The position numbers and the translations under genes were made by a program. DNA of 64,000 nucleotides from Bdellovibrio svalbardensis (lineage in GTDB: Bacteria > Bdellovibrionota > Bdellovibrionia > Bdellovibrionales > Bdellovibrionaceae): contig NZ_JANRMI010000004.1 in assembly GCF_029531655.1 (NCBI RefSeq), forward strand, positions 62,001 to 126,000, read 5' to 3'. Every line of letters starts with the position of its first letter. Positions within the stretch are counted from its first letter, which is position 1. Below, piece after piece: positions 1-8,312 of this stretch. A model generated the notes under the pieces. That model worked only from the letters and a program-made list of their open reading frames with translations. It was not told the origin of the DNA and made no database searches.

Positions 1-705
1 GATGCCGATAAAATCGTTGCGGTAACTGATTCCTTCAAAGAAAATCTCACTCGCAGAGGAATTACCTCTCAAAAGATCGAAATCATAACCAATGGCGTCG
101 ATTTAAGTCATTTTCAACCTCAACCCAAACCCCAGAATCTTCTGAACAGCCTCGAACTTAACGGTAAATGGATTGTCGGATATATCGGTACTCACGGAAT
201 GGCTCATAATTTAGATTTTATTCTGAATTCCATATCAGAGCTCAAAGATTCCAGTATTCACTTTCTCTTTATCGGCGACGGAGCAATGAAAGCTTCCCTG
301 AAACAACAAGCACAGGATTTAAAGCTTAAAAATGTTACATTTTTGGATGCCGTCCCAAAAGATCAGATCCCGCACTATATCTCTTTGATTGATGTCGCCC
401 TCGTTTCTCTGCGAAAATCAGAAACATTCAAAGGAGTTTTGCCATCTAAGATCTTTGAAAATGCCGCGATGAGAAAACCTATTCTCCTAGGTGTTGATGG
501 AGAAGCTCGAAATCTCATAGAAAAATATCAAAGTGGTTTGTTTTATGAGCCAGAAAACAGGCAACAATTTATTTCAACACTGGCCCAGATCAAGCAGCCA
601 GAAATTTACGAACAACTTGCAAATGGGGCTAGCAAATTGGCTCAGAATTACGATCGAAATCAACTCGCCCTGAGAATGATGAATATATTTAAAGAACTGA
701 GTTAA
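1..705 (+). CDS. Glycosyltransferase family 4, 5' end cut by window
   Basis: The reading frame is open from the first base, so the true start lies upstream and only the C-terminal 234 residues are visible. It reads as the C-terminal half of a WbuB/WcaI-like group 1 glycosyltransferase. Visible are the inter-domain segment ending TNGVDLSHF, the nucleotide-sugar domain opening WIVGYIGTHG, the IGDGAMK strand, and a PSKIFENAAMRKPILLG segment where this family binds the donor sugar. It should transfer a sugar from a UDP-sugar to a lipid-linked glycan at the inner face of the cytoplasmic membrane. An ATG at 199 is internal to the domain and is not a credible start. The neighbours downstream (WecA-like transferase, ligase) fit an O-antigen or capsule cluster. 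Confidence 0.85.
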   Translation, partial: DADKIVAVTDSFKENLTRRGITSQKIEIITNGVDLSHFQPQPKPQNLLNSLELNGKWIVGYIGTHGMAHNLDFILNSISELKDSSIHFLFIGDGAMKASLKQQAQDLKLKNVTFLDAVPKDQIPHYISLIDVALVSLRKSETFKGVLPSKIFENAAMRKPILLGVDGEARNLIEKYQSGLFYEPENRQQFISTLAQIKQPEIYEQLANGASKLAQNYDRNQLALRMMNIFKELS

Positions 706-787
706 AACCTCCTGATGCCCAACGTCAGAACAAACTGAAGAACCCGAAATAAATTGCTAGCTGATGTTAACAAACTTATAAATTATT

Positions 788-1867
788 ATGATTTTCTATA
801 CAGTCTTACCATTTTTAACCTCGCTTGCTATCGCGGTATTTTCAATTCCAATTATCATCCGCGTTGCTGATCTCAAGCATCTTATGGATGAGCCAGATTC
901 CGAGAGAAAAATTCATAGCAAAAAAACACCAACACTTGGTGGAATTGCTATTTTTGCAGGAACCACTTTTGCTTTCTCGTCTTTCTCAGATTTCTTAAGA
1001 ACTGATGAAATTCACTTCATGATTCCGGCCTTGGTTTTGCTGTTTTTTGCTGGCGTTAAAGATGATATCCTTCTTTTAGCCCCTTGGAAGAAGCTCTCCG
1101 TACAAATTGGATGTGCGGCTTTATTAACAGTTTTGGGAAATCTGCGCCTAACAAACCTTTGGGGAATGTTTGAAATTGGGGCGATCTCAGAGCCAACTGG
1201 AATTGTTCTAACCATTATTATCATCGTTTCGCTTATAAATGCATTTAACCTCATTGATGGCGCCAATGGGCTTGCCGGCGGTCTCGGCCTGATATCAAGT
1301 ATCTTTTTTGGAGTTTGGTTCGCGCTTACAAATTCATTTTCGCTTTCAACCCTGGCTTTCTCATTAGCTGGCGCACTACTTGGCTTCCTTTTCTTTAACT
1401 TCAATCACGCGAAGATCTTCATGGGCGATACCGGCTCCATGATCATTGGGTTTATCATATCTATCCTGGCAATTAAATTTATTGAGGGAAATCGCATGCC
1501 CGGAGTTGAAAACTCAGCACTTTATATCAAGGCAGCGCCTGGAGTTGCCATCGCGGCTGTTTTGATTCCACTGCTTGATATGACGCGTGTTTTCATTTAT
1601 CGCCTATTTAAGAAGCGCAATCCTTTCTCTGCCGATAGAAACCACATTCATCATTTACTTATTGACATGGGACTCTCTCATGTCAAAGTCTCAGTGACTC
1701 TCTACGCAGCATCTCTTTTTTTCTTGGGCGTCGCCCTCTATTTAAGAAATTTGCGCTCTATGGACTTAGTCATTATCCTCGTGCTCCTTTCATCTTTTTT
1801 AAAACTCTCTGTCATTGCATCCAGAAGATACTGCTGCTCTTCTCATAAGAACCAGCTTGTTCGATAA
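788..1867 (+). CDS. Undecaprenyl-phosphate glycosyl-1-phosphate transferase (WecA/MraY family)
   Basis: This is a polytopic membrane enzyme of 359 residues that loads a sugar-1-phosphate (commonly GlcNAc-1-P) onto undecaprenyl phosphate, the first step of O-antigen-type glycans. Family motifs appear in order: SKKTPTLGGIAIF near residue 47, the acidic VKDD loop near 91, LINAFNLIDGANGLAGG near 150, the catalytic-loop segment KIFMGDTGSM near 210, and NHIHHLL near 285, the His-rich loop that separates WecA-like from MraY-like enzymes. About ten hydrophobic segments are present. No good Shine-Dalgarno sequence precedes the ATG. It lies between a glycosyltransferase and a ligase-like gene, all on the plus strand. 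The exact sugar cannot be read from sequence. Confidence 0.9.
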   Translation: MIFYTVLPFLTSLAIAVFSIPIIIRVADLKHLMDEPDSERKIHSKKTPTLGGIAIFAGTTFAFSSFSDFLRTDEIHFMIPALVLLFFAGVKDDILLLAPWKKLSVQIGCAALLTVLGNLRLTNLWGMFEIGAISEPTGIVLTIIIIVSLINAFNLIDGANGLAGGLGLISSIFFGVWFALTNSFSLSTLAFSLAGALLGFLFFNFNHAKIFMGDTGSMIIGFIISILAIKFIEGNRMPGVENSALYIKAAPGVAIAAVLIPLLDMTRVFIYRLFKKRNPFSADRNHIHHLLIDMGLSHVKVSVTLYAASLFFLGVALYLRNLRSMDLVIILVLLSSFLKLSVIASRRYCCSSHKNQLVR

Positions 1868-1900
1868 AATCAAGCTGCTGCAGCGAAAGGTCCGCATCTC

Positions 1901-3172
1901 ATGAACTCTCGACCCGCAAATAGTACTTCAGGCATATACAAAGCAAAAATCGGGATGCTAGCTTCCATTTTATTTTTTAGTGGCCTCTATTTAAATTTAA
2001 TCAAATGGAACCTGTCAGATATTATCTTCGTGTTAAGTTTTGTACTTGCGATTTACATCAGATTTCAAAAAACAAAAAAAATAAGCGCGGGCCTTTTCAT
2101 TGAAAAACTAGGGCTGGCTAATGTTTGTATTTTAGTTTGGATCGTCGCAAACCTTATTGGCTACTCACAAAATTCACCAATGCAAAAAGACCAATGGGAT
2201 GATATTTTAAGCTTACGCTGGATCTTGTCCTTTTATTCATTTGTCACACTTGGTAGATACATTTCTTTCAACAACAAAGTAATCGCTAACGGATTCTTCG
2301 CACTAACTGTACTTCTCATCTTATCTATTGTCTGGCAGTACTACCACCCAATGGGAGACAATTTATACGGTGGCATTGAGCGTTTACGTGGTTTCTATCA
2401 TAATCCAAATCACTTCTCACTGGCAATCATCCTACCGTTGGCATTCATCCTAGCCTGGGAGGTCGTCAACATCACTTCTGAAAGAACTTTCAATAAGAAA
2501 AATATTTTTACAATACTCATTTTTTCTTTAGTTACCTATGGAACATTTACTCGCAGTGCTTGGATTGGCGTGGCCGCAACTCTTTTCGCCCTCTTTGTTT
2601 TAATCAAAAATAGTAAATTCAAGCTGAGCCTCTTGACACTTCCCTTTTTATTCTTGATCTTTTTCTTATTTAATATTTTTAGCTTTAAAGAAAGACTGAT
2701 GTACTCATTCCAAATTGAGAAGGGCAACTCCTCCGCTCTTCGCCTACAAATTTGGAATGTAAATTGGAACATTTTTAAAGACCACCCATTTTTCGGGGTT
2801 GGTTTTTATGAGAATGTTCGTCTAGTTCCTGAATACTATACAAAGCTTGGGTTAAGTGGTGAAACCTTCGTTTCACATGCACACAACCAGTTTCTACAAA
2901 TTTTGGCTGGCAGTGGATTAGTTGGCTTCATCGCTTATTGTTCCGCATTTACTCTCGGAATAGCTCTGTTTTTCAAATCATACAAATCATCGAGGGATCT
3001 AACCGATCGAAAGGTCGCACTTGGGGGGCTTTTGGTACTTATCGCCTATCTTGCAAGCGGCCTAACGGAATGTCCGATGATGCTTCATGAATCCAGAGCC
3101 TACTTACTGCTGTTTGTTGGTATGTGCACCGGGTATACTTTGGAAATACAGCACTCTTTTAAGGTAAAATAG
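1901..3172 (+). CDS. O-antigen ligase-like membrane protein (Wzy_C/WaaL family)
   Basis: This is a 423-residue integral membrane protein with roughly ten to twelve hydrophobic helices. Its long periplasmic loop contains RGFYHNPNHFSLAI and, later, a GVGFYENVR...SHAHNQFLQILAGSG region, the pattern of the Wzy_C domain found in O-antigen ligases (WaaL) and some polymerases. Such proteins move a polymer from undecaprenyl diphosphate to lipid A core, or polymerise repeat units. The gene follows the WecA-like gene after 33 bases, consistent with one transcription unit. Base composition is AT-rich compared with the window downstream of 14 kb, as is common for surface-glycan genes. Ligase and polymerase cannot be told apart here. 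Confidence 0.8.
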   Translation: MNSRPANSTSGIYKAKIGMLASILFFSGLYLNLIKWNLSDIIFVLSFVLAIYIRFQKTKKISAGLFIEKLGLANVCILVWIVANLIGYSQNSPMQKDQWDDILSLRWILSFYSFVTLGRYISFNNKVIANGFFALTVLLILSIVWQYYHPMGDNLYGGIERLRGFYHNPNHFSLAIILPLAFILAWEVVNITSERTFNKKNIFTILIFSLVTYGTFTRSAWIGVAATLFALFVLIKNSKFKLSLLTLPFLFLIFFLFNIFSFKERLMYSFQIEKGNSSALRLQIWNVNWNIFKDHPFFGVGFYENVRLVPEYYTKLGLSGETFVSHAHNQFLQILAGSGLVGFIAYCSAFTLGIALFFKSYKSSRDLTDRKVALGGLLVLIAYLASGLTECPMMLHESRAYLLLFVGMCTGYTLEIQHSFKVK

Positions 3173-3324
3173 TTGCTTTGGTAGTGAATACTTCTAAACT
3201 ACCTTCTTTCATCTCCATCGAGAGACTAATAGCGGCTCTCAGTTGCTCACAAAAGAGCCCTTCTGAACTAAACCTGACGTTCGGTTGACCTGGCCCACCA
3301 ATTAGCCTTACGATGATCTTGCAG

Positions 3325-4458
3325 ATGAAAACACAGCATTTAGTTTTTCTAACAGAGCATCTATCATATGGCGGAGCTGAGGTCGTTCTTGTCGAATATC
3401 TTCAGGGCATTGACTTGTCAAAGTACGATGCTACTCTGGTCATTCGCGATGACTTGGGTGACAAGAACTTTCTTTTAAGTTCAATTCCCACTGGCATTCA
3501 AGTTATTCATCTTTTCGGTGCCGAGGAAGTGAGTCAAAAAATTCACGTGACCTCTTCGTTTCGGAAACTTCTGGTCGCTCGGTTGAAAGACATATTAGCA
3601 AAAATCGATGCCCCTAAAATCATTATCGACTTCTCGCCCGTCCTAGACAAGGTTACATCCAAATTTAAAAATGAAAACGTCATTCTTTGGATGCATGGCG
3701 ATAAGTCTCATATGGGGTTCATGGAGCGCACAAAGTATTTGCTGAGAATTCGTCACTACAAAAGGATAGTGGTCCTTTGCGAAGAAATGAGGGAACAAAT
3801 GGAGTCTCTTTTTCCTTCATTGAAAAGGAAACTTTATATCATTCCTAATCCCTTTAATTTCGACAGAATTAGAACTGGTGCCAACGACATAAATATTTCA
3901 GCGACAGATCAAGAACTGATGAAGAATAATTATGTAGTCTCAGTCGCACGACTAGTACCAGGTAAAGATTTTCAAACCGTCATCAGAGCCGCAAAGATAC
4001 TCAAGGATAGAGGAATTAAATATACTCATTACATTATTGGCGATGGTAATTTAAAAAATGAACTGCAATCTTTAATAGACACTTTCAATCTAAATGACAC
4101 TATTCATCTTTTAGGTGCACGAAAAAACCCATATCCATGGATTAAAAATTCGCTATTCTTTGTACACTCCGCCCACCGAGAAGGATTCGGCTTGGTTATT
4201 GTCGAAGCAATGAGCTTGGGAAAGGCAGTAATTGCCAGCCGATGCCCTGTGGGTCCTGCCGAAATTCTTGGAAATGGAGCTTATGGAAAAATATATCCAA
4301 TGCAAGATTCGATTGCATTGGCAGATCTTATTGAAGAATTTCTGGCAAATCCCGCTGAAGTGGTAGCTTTTAAAGAAAAGTCACTTCAAAGAGCGAATGA
4401 CTTCTCAATTCAAAATATTTTGCCAAAGCTTTATAAGCTACTTGAAGAGTTCGAATAG
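3325..4458 (+). CDS. Glycosyltransferase family 4
   Basis: This is a GT-B fold glycosyltransferase of about 377 residues. The N-terminal domain opens HLVFLTEHLSYGGAEVVL, the glycine-rich acceptor-side start typical of group 1 enzymes. The C-terminal domain shows SVARLVPGKDFQTVIRA, the IIGDGNLKNEL strand and the E-x7-E region SAHREGFGLVIVEAMSLGK that contacts the nucleotide sugar. It probably adds a sugar to the lipid-linked unit made by this cluster. An ATG four codons further upstream (3313) is possible. I prefer 3325 because homologous proteins start just before the first strand, but neither start has a strong ribosome site. The 140 bases upstream carry only a weak hairpin near 3183-3206. 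Confidence 0.85.
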   Translation: MKTQHLVFLTEHLSYGGAEVVLVEYLQGIDLSKYDATLVIRDDLGDKNFLLSSIPTGIQVIHLFGAEEVSQKIHVTSSFRKLLVARLKDILAKIDAPKIIIDFSPVLDKVTSKFKNENVILWMHGDKSHMGFMERTKYLLRIRHYKRIVVLCEEMREQMESLFPSLKRKLYIIPNPFNFDRIRTGANDINISATDQELMKNNYVVSVARLVPGKDFQTVIRAAKILKDRGIKYTHYIIGDGNLKNELQSLIDTFNLNDTIHLLGARKNPYPWIKNSLFFVHSAHREGFGLVIVEAMSLGKAVIASRCPVGPAEILGNGAYGKIYPMQDSIALADLIEEFLANPAEVVAFKEKSLQRANDFSIQNILPKLYKLLEEFE

Positions 4459-4460
4459 CT

Positions 4461-5498
4461 ATGGTGGATATAAAATCTGTAAAGTCGCGTCTTCCCGAAC
4501 TAGATATTCTTAGAGTCATAGCGGCAGTCTTCGTTTTGCTATATCATTTCACATTCAGAGAGCCTCTAATCCATCATATCCCTCCGGGAACTTTTCCTAG
4601 TTTGGATATATTCACGCGCTACGGATTCCTTGGTGTTCAACTTTTTTTCATCATTAGCGGCTTTGTCATCCTAATGTCTGCGGAAAAAAGATCGGCTAAG
4701 ACATTCATAGCATCCAGAGCTAAACGTATTTGCCCTGCCTTGTGGATCTCTTGCACATTAACTTTTACTTTAACTTTGCTTTTCGGTGCTCCAATTTACC
4801 ACCCGACCTGGTCTCAATATTTTATAAACATGACCTTACTTTCGGACATTCTTAGGGAATACCCGATTGATGGCGCCTATTGGTCCATTTTTGTTGAGAT
4901 TAAGTTCTACCTTTTTATATTTTTGGTTCTGATTTTTAAAGGAATCAAAAAAATTGAACTGATTTATTTCATTTGGATCTTGGCCGTAACTTTCTTTACT
5001 ATCTTGCCTGGTGACCAAGACAAGAACCTAAACTTCCTATTGGGAAGTTATGCACCTTATTTTGCCATGGGATCGATCTTCTATCTCTGGTGGCAAAATC
5101 GACTTTCAAAAATTTCTTATGCTACTTTTTTGATCGCCTATATTTTGACCATTCTCGAAGGCAATCATCAGATTTCGATCTTAAATGAGAACTTACACCA
5201 AGCCTATTACTCAGCTTGGATCTACAATCTTACGATAGCAGCCTTTCTGGCCATATTCTTCTTGATTTTACGTGGCCCTATTCAGGTCAAGGAAAATCAA
5301 ATTACTCTTAAGTTGGGACTTCTTACATATCCTCTCTATCTTGTTCACCAGTATATTGGCGTAATAATCATGAAAGGCATTGGGTACTCGACTAGCGAGA
5401 CTCTTTCAGTCCTGATTGCCACAACCCTCGTAATAGGAATCGCTTACTTGGTCTTGTCCGTTGAAACATTACTTACTAGGAAGTTCTGGCCTATATAG
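4461..5498 (+). CDS. Acyltransferase 3 family (OafA-like) membrane protein
   Basis: This is a 345-residue membrane protein with about ten helices that matches the acyltransferase-3 (OafA/NodX) family. It has ELDILRVIAAVFVLLYHF at the N-terminus with the family's Arg and His, then GVQLFFIISGFVI, then YWSIFVEIKFYLFIF. These proteins move acyl groups, often acetyl, onto sugars of O-antigen or other envelope glycans. The start lies two bases after the preceding glycosyltransferase stop, so the two are almost certainly co-translated. It is shorter than two-domain OafA proteins and has no C-terminal SGNH domain. It ends 21 bases from a convergent gene with no clear terminator between them. Confidence 0.85.
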   Translation: MVDIKSVKSRLPELDILRVIAAVFVLLYHFTFREPLIHHIPPGTFPSLDIFTRYGFLGVQLFFIISGFVILMSAEKRSAKTFIASRAKRICPALWISCTLTFTLTLLFGAPIYHPTWSQYFINMTLLSDILREYPIDGAYWSIFVEIKFYLFIFLVLIFKGIKKIELIYFIWILAVTFFTILPGDQDKNLNFLLGSYAPYFAMGSIFYLWWQNRLSKISYATFLIAYILTILEGNHQISILNENLHQAYYSAWIYNLTIAAFLAIFFLILRGPIQVKENQITLKLGLLTYPLYLVHQYIGVIIMKGIGYSTSETLSVLIATTLVIGIAYLVLSVETLLTRKFWPI

Positions 5499-5519
5499 CA
5501 ATGCCGTTATTCTAAAATA

Positions 5520-6539
5520 CTAAAATCCATCTTTTAACATCTCAATAACACCAAAACACGTCGGATGAGCACCATCTTCCCAGTATCGTGGACTTCCATC
5601 ATCATTCGGAATCCCACCAACATAGTTCAGCACCTTAACCCGACCGTCAGCAAGAGCCTTTGTACGCTCCACCCACTTGTTTTGATTTTGTTCGGTCATA
5701 GGATTCTCGTTTTTTGCCCTAGCAACAAGTTGAGGATGAAAGGGCGCCAGATTGATAATCACATCAATCCCTTTCGCACTAAGATCACGAATTTCATTTT
5801 CAAAAATGTTCCAATAAATTGGATTTTGCTCATCTGCCCAAAAGTTCCCAAAGATTGCATAAGACTCACTGATTTTCTTCTGCATCATCTCTGGAGGCGT
5901 CGGCCCAACAAATCCTGGCTCTTGGCAGTGACGATAGTCAATACTATCACCCGAACCTTCCTTGTTGAAGGTTTCAGAGTATGATTTGCCAGACATTTCA
6001 ATACCAGCCTCTAGCGTGCGATGATCGATCAAGCCTTGGAGCTGCTCCAGAAGAATCCCGTGCCCGACTCCGCTTCTATCCATTCCAGAATACTTTCGTA
6101 AGATTGGCGTCAAACGAGTTTTGATATCTGTCGTTCTGGTGGTGAGTTCAAAGTAATCTGCCATCCAAATGACTTTTTTAATTTTGGGATTCTGCTCTAA
6201 AGCAATATTCAACAAAGCCACTTTCAGAAAGACGTCAGATCCACCCTGAGAAAGGTTGATAGTCTTTAGGCCCGTGACACTCTCCACCCAATGCGGAGGC
6301 ACGCGCTCGCCTCGGGATGAACCCACTACAATCACTTCCGCATCTGGATTCGCCACCGCTGTTTGTGCGGATCGATAGTAAACGTTCTGCGTTTTTCTAT
6401 TCAAATCCACTTTATCACAGCGGTAGTAACACATCGGATCTACCGTAAAATTAAACAAGGCAACCAGCCCCAAGAAAAAGGTCAGGGATGCAAAGATCAG
6501 AAATATATACTGTGTGGTTTTGTTTTTTACTTTTAGCAT
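5520..6539 (-). CDS. SGNH-hydrolase-like partner of MBOAT O-acyltransferase
   Basis: This 339-residue protein has one N-terminal membrane anchor (about residues 11-32) and a large extracytoplasmic part. EVIVVGSSRGERV near residue 69 looks like the SGNH block I serine, and WEDGAHPTCFG near the C-terminus supplies the D-x-x-H pair of block V. Paired MBOAT and SGNH proteins (AlgI with AlgJ/AlgX, PatA with PatB, DltB with DltD) acetylate alginate, peptidoglycan or teichoic acid in the periplasm, and this gene lies 12 bases after the MBOAT gene. The substrate is unknown. The ORF stops one residue region after GVIEMLKDGF, so the C-terminus is short. I am confident in the fold class but less so in the partner assignment. 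Confidence 0.7.
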   Translation of the reverse strand: MLKVKNKTTQYIFLIFASLTFFLGLVALFNFTVDPMCYYRCDKVDLNRKTQNVYYRSAQTAVANPDAEVIVVGSSRGERVPPHWVESVTGLKTINLSQGGSDVFLKVALLNIALEQNPKIKKVIWMADYFELTTRTTDIKTRLTPILRKYSGMDRSGVGHGILLEQLQGLIDHRTLEAGIEMSGKSYSETFNKEGSGDSIDYRHCQEPGFVGPTPPEMMQKKISESYAIFGNFWADEQNPIYWNIFENEIRDLSAKGIDVIINLAPFHPQLVARAKNENPMTEQNQNKWVERTKALADGRVKVLNYVGGIPNDDGSPRYWEDGAHPTCFGVIEMLKDGF

Positions 6540-6551
6540 TGTCGCAGCCCT

Positions 6552-7964
6552 TTAGAATTGGAAATAAAGAAACGGCGACTCTTCGCCCATATAGGTCAAA
6601 CACAACGCAAGCAAAAAGCCTAAAAGCAGTGCTCGTCGTTTGCTTGGCTTGAATGAAAACTGCCACGTATTTTTCATTAACAGAGCAGCCAGCAACCCTA
6701 CAGCCAAAGCCACAAAGAAACGGTCTTTGTTTCTAGCCATAATAAACGTCAAATCGAAGCTGTGTTGGCTGGTCATGAACAAGGCCTTACGAATCCACAT
6801 CAGAGCGGTGCTGACACTGGGAGCTCTAAAAAACACCCAACCAATATTGATCAATATGAAGGTCATCGCCCAACTCAAAGCTGGCACACGTTTTAAGCTC
6901 ACGCCTAAATTTTTAAAGAAGCGCTCAATCAACAACAGGACACCATGGAAACATCCCCAAACAAGATAAGTCCAATTAGCCCCATGCCACAACCCACCAA
7001 TCGCCATCGTCAAAAACAAATTGCGATAAGTCTTCACCGACCCTTGGCGATTCCCCCCCAAGGAAATGTATAGATAATCACGCAACCAAGAAGACAACGA
7101 AATATGCCAACGCTGCCAGAACTCGGTGATCGAACGAGACTTATACGGCGAATTGAAGTTCTGCGGGAAATCGATGTTCATCATCAATCCAAGCCCCACT
7201 GCCATGTCAGAATATCCGCTAAAATCGAAATACAACTGAACCGTATAACCCAACATTGCAAGCAAGGCTTCGAGGTTTGAGGTCATACTCATACTGTTCA
7301 CCAAAGGGTCGACAACCAAGGCAATACGATCTGCGATCAGCATCTTTTTAGAAAGACCGAAGATAAAGAAATACATCCCACGCCAGAAGTTGTCTGAATG
7401 AAAAACATAAGTCTTAGCGTCTTCCAACTGCGGAACGATGTTGTTATGCCGAACCAACGGGCCCGAAATCTGATGCGGGAACAAAGTCACGTAACCGGCG
7501 AATTCAAGAAGATTCGCATGAGCATCCGAAGCCTTACGATAGACGTCGATCACATAAGACATCGACTGGAAGGTATAAAACGAAATCCCGATCGGCAGAA
7601 TCAGATGAGTATAGGGTAACGGAGCGCCCTGCCCAGCCATGGTGAAAAGACCATTGATGGATTCCGCAAAGAAATTGAAGTACTTAAAAAATCCCAAAAT
7701 GCTGAGATTGCAAATCATCGAAGTCAGCAGAAGTATTTTGCGCGCACGTTGAGTTTGGGCTCGGTAAATACTGCGCGCAATATAGAAGTCGAGGATCACT
7801 GTGAAAAGCAGCAAGAAGACGTAGGTGGTGCTCCAATAGCAATAGAAAAATAAACTCGCTAAAAGCAGGAACCAAAGCTGTAATTGCTTTTTTGAGATCA
7901 GGTAGTAGCCCAACAAGGTGATAGGCAAAAACAGGAAAATAAAGGAGTACGAATTAAATAACAT
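6552..7964 (-). CDS. MBOAT family O-acyltransferase (AlgI/PatA-like)
   Basis: This is a 470-residue polytopic membrane protein of the membrane-bound O-acyltransferase family, which carries acyl groups across the cytoplasmic membrane. Visible motifs are LPIGISFYTFQSMSYVIDVY near residue 115, the DFSGYSDMAVGLGLMM block, FWQRWHISLSSWLRDYLYI, and GGLWHGANWTYLVWG with the invariant active-site His. Length and motif order match AlgI/PatA. The SGNH-like gene follows on the same strand, making a likely two-gene acetylation operon. It is transcribed away from the LTA-synthase-like gene across a gap of about 350 bases. The acceptor glycan could be peptidoglycan, a capsule or the O-antigen encoded to the left. 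Confidence 0.9.
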   Translation of the reverse strand: MLFNSYSFIFLFLPITLLGYYLISKKQLQLWFLLLASLFFYCYWSTTYVFLLLFTVILDFYIARSIYRAQTQRARKILLLTSMICNLSILGFFKYFNFFAESINGLFTMAGQGAPLPYTHLILPIGISFYTFQSMSYVIDVYRKASDAHANLLEFAGYVTLFPHQISGPLVRHNNIVPQLEDAKTYVFHSDNFWRGMYFFIFGLSKKMLIADRIALVVDPLVNSMSMTSNLEALLAMLGYTVQLYFDFSGYSDMAVGLGLMMNIDFPQNFNSPYKSRSITEFWQRWHISLSSWLRDYLYISLGGNRQGSVKTYRNLFLTMAIGGLWHGANWTYLVWGCFHGVLLLIERFFKNLGVSLKRVPALSWAMTFILINIGWVFFRAPSVSTALMWIRKALFMTSQHSFDLTFIMARNKDRFFVALAVGLLAALLMKNTWQFSFKPSKRRALLLGFLLALCLTYMGEESPFLYFQF

Positions 7965-8312
7965 TACAGATACCTAAATGATTCCAGCAAGGCTGTCTAG
8001 TGCTGTGCCTCTCGATAGAATGCAACGCAACGCCAGCGCAAAAAGTAACAACTTATAGTTTACTCTTCCAAAGAGGTGAACTGGACAGAGGCGAACTGGA
8101 TATTTCTTTAGTCTTCAGACTAGCTATCCAAGACCTTGGCCAATCAAATGCTCGTTTTTCAGGCAGCGACCTGATTGGTGGCATATAATACTAATATTAT
8201 GCGTCGAATAAGAGCCATCTTTATTTTTTCTCTCATCCCATTTACAAACAACTCTCGACAATTTTTTTCGACCACTTTTTACGCCTTTTAATTGGATAGG
8301 AAGCTGCTGCTT
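7965..8312. other. Divergent intergenic region, no gene supported
   Basis: These 348 bases separate the minus-strand MBOAT operon from the plus-strand LTA-synthase-like gene and should hold both promoters. A TATAAT-like hexamer lies near 8183-8189 beside an imperfect AT-rich palindrome. A perfect short inverted repeat TAGTCT-TC-AGACTA lies near 8110-8123, and two 15-base tandem repeats lie at 8073-8102. The 62-codon open frame that could be drawn here has no ribosome site and no recognisable product. Confidence 0.5.
8073..8102. repeat. Two 15-base tandem repeats
   Basis: GAGGTGAACTGGACA is followed at once by GAGGCGAACTGGATA, with two differences. It lies in the divergent promoter region, so it could be a regulator binding pair or a simple duplication. 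Confidence 0.6.

Noticed and set aside
1012-1404. 130-codon minus-strand frame within the WecA-like gene
   Set aside because: It is the complement of membrane-helix codons. The plus-strand gene has all its family motifs.
8073-8102. CRISPR-like repeats
   Set aside because: There are only two adjacent 15-base copies without spacers. No cas genes occur in the window.
8000-8188. 62-codon frame upstream of the LTA-synthase-like gene
   Set aside because: It has no ribosome site, a composition unlike the neighbours, and reads through tandem repeats and a promoter-like sequence.
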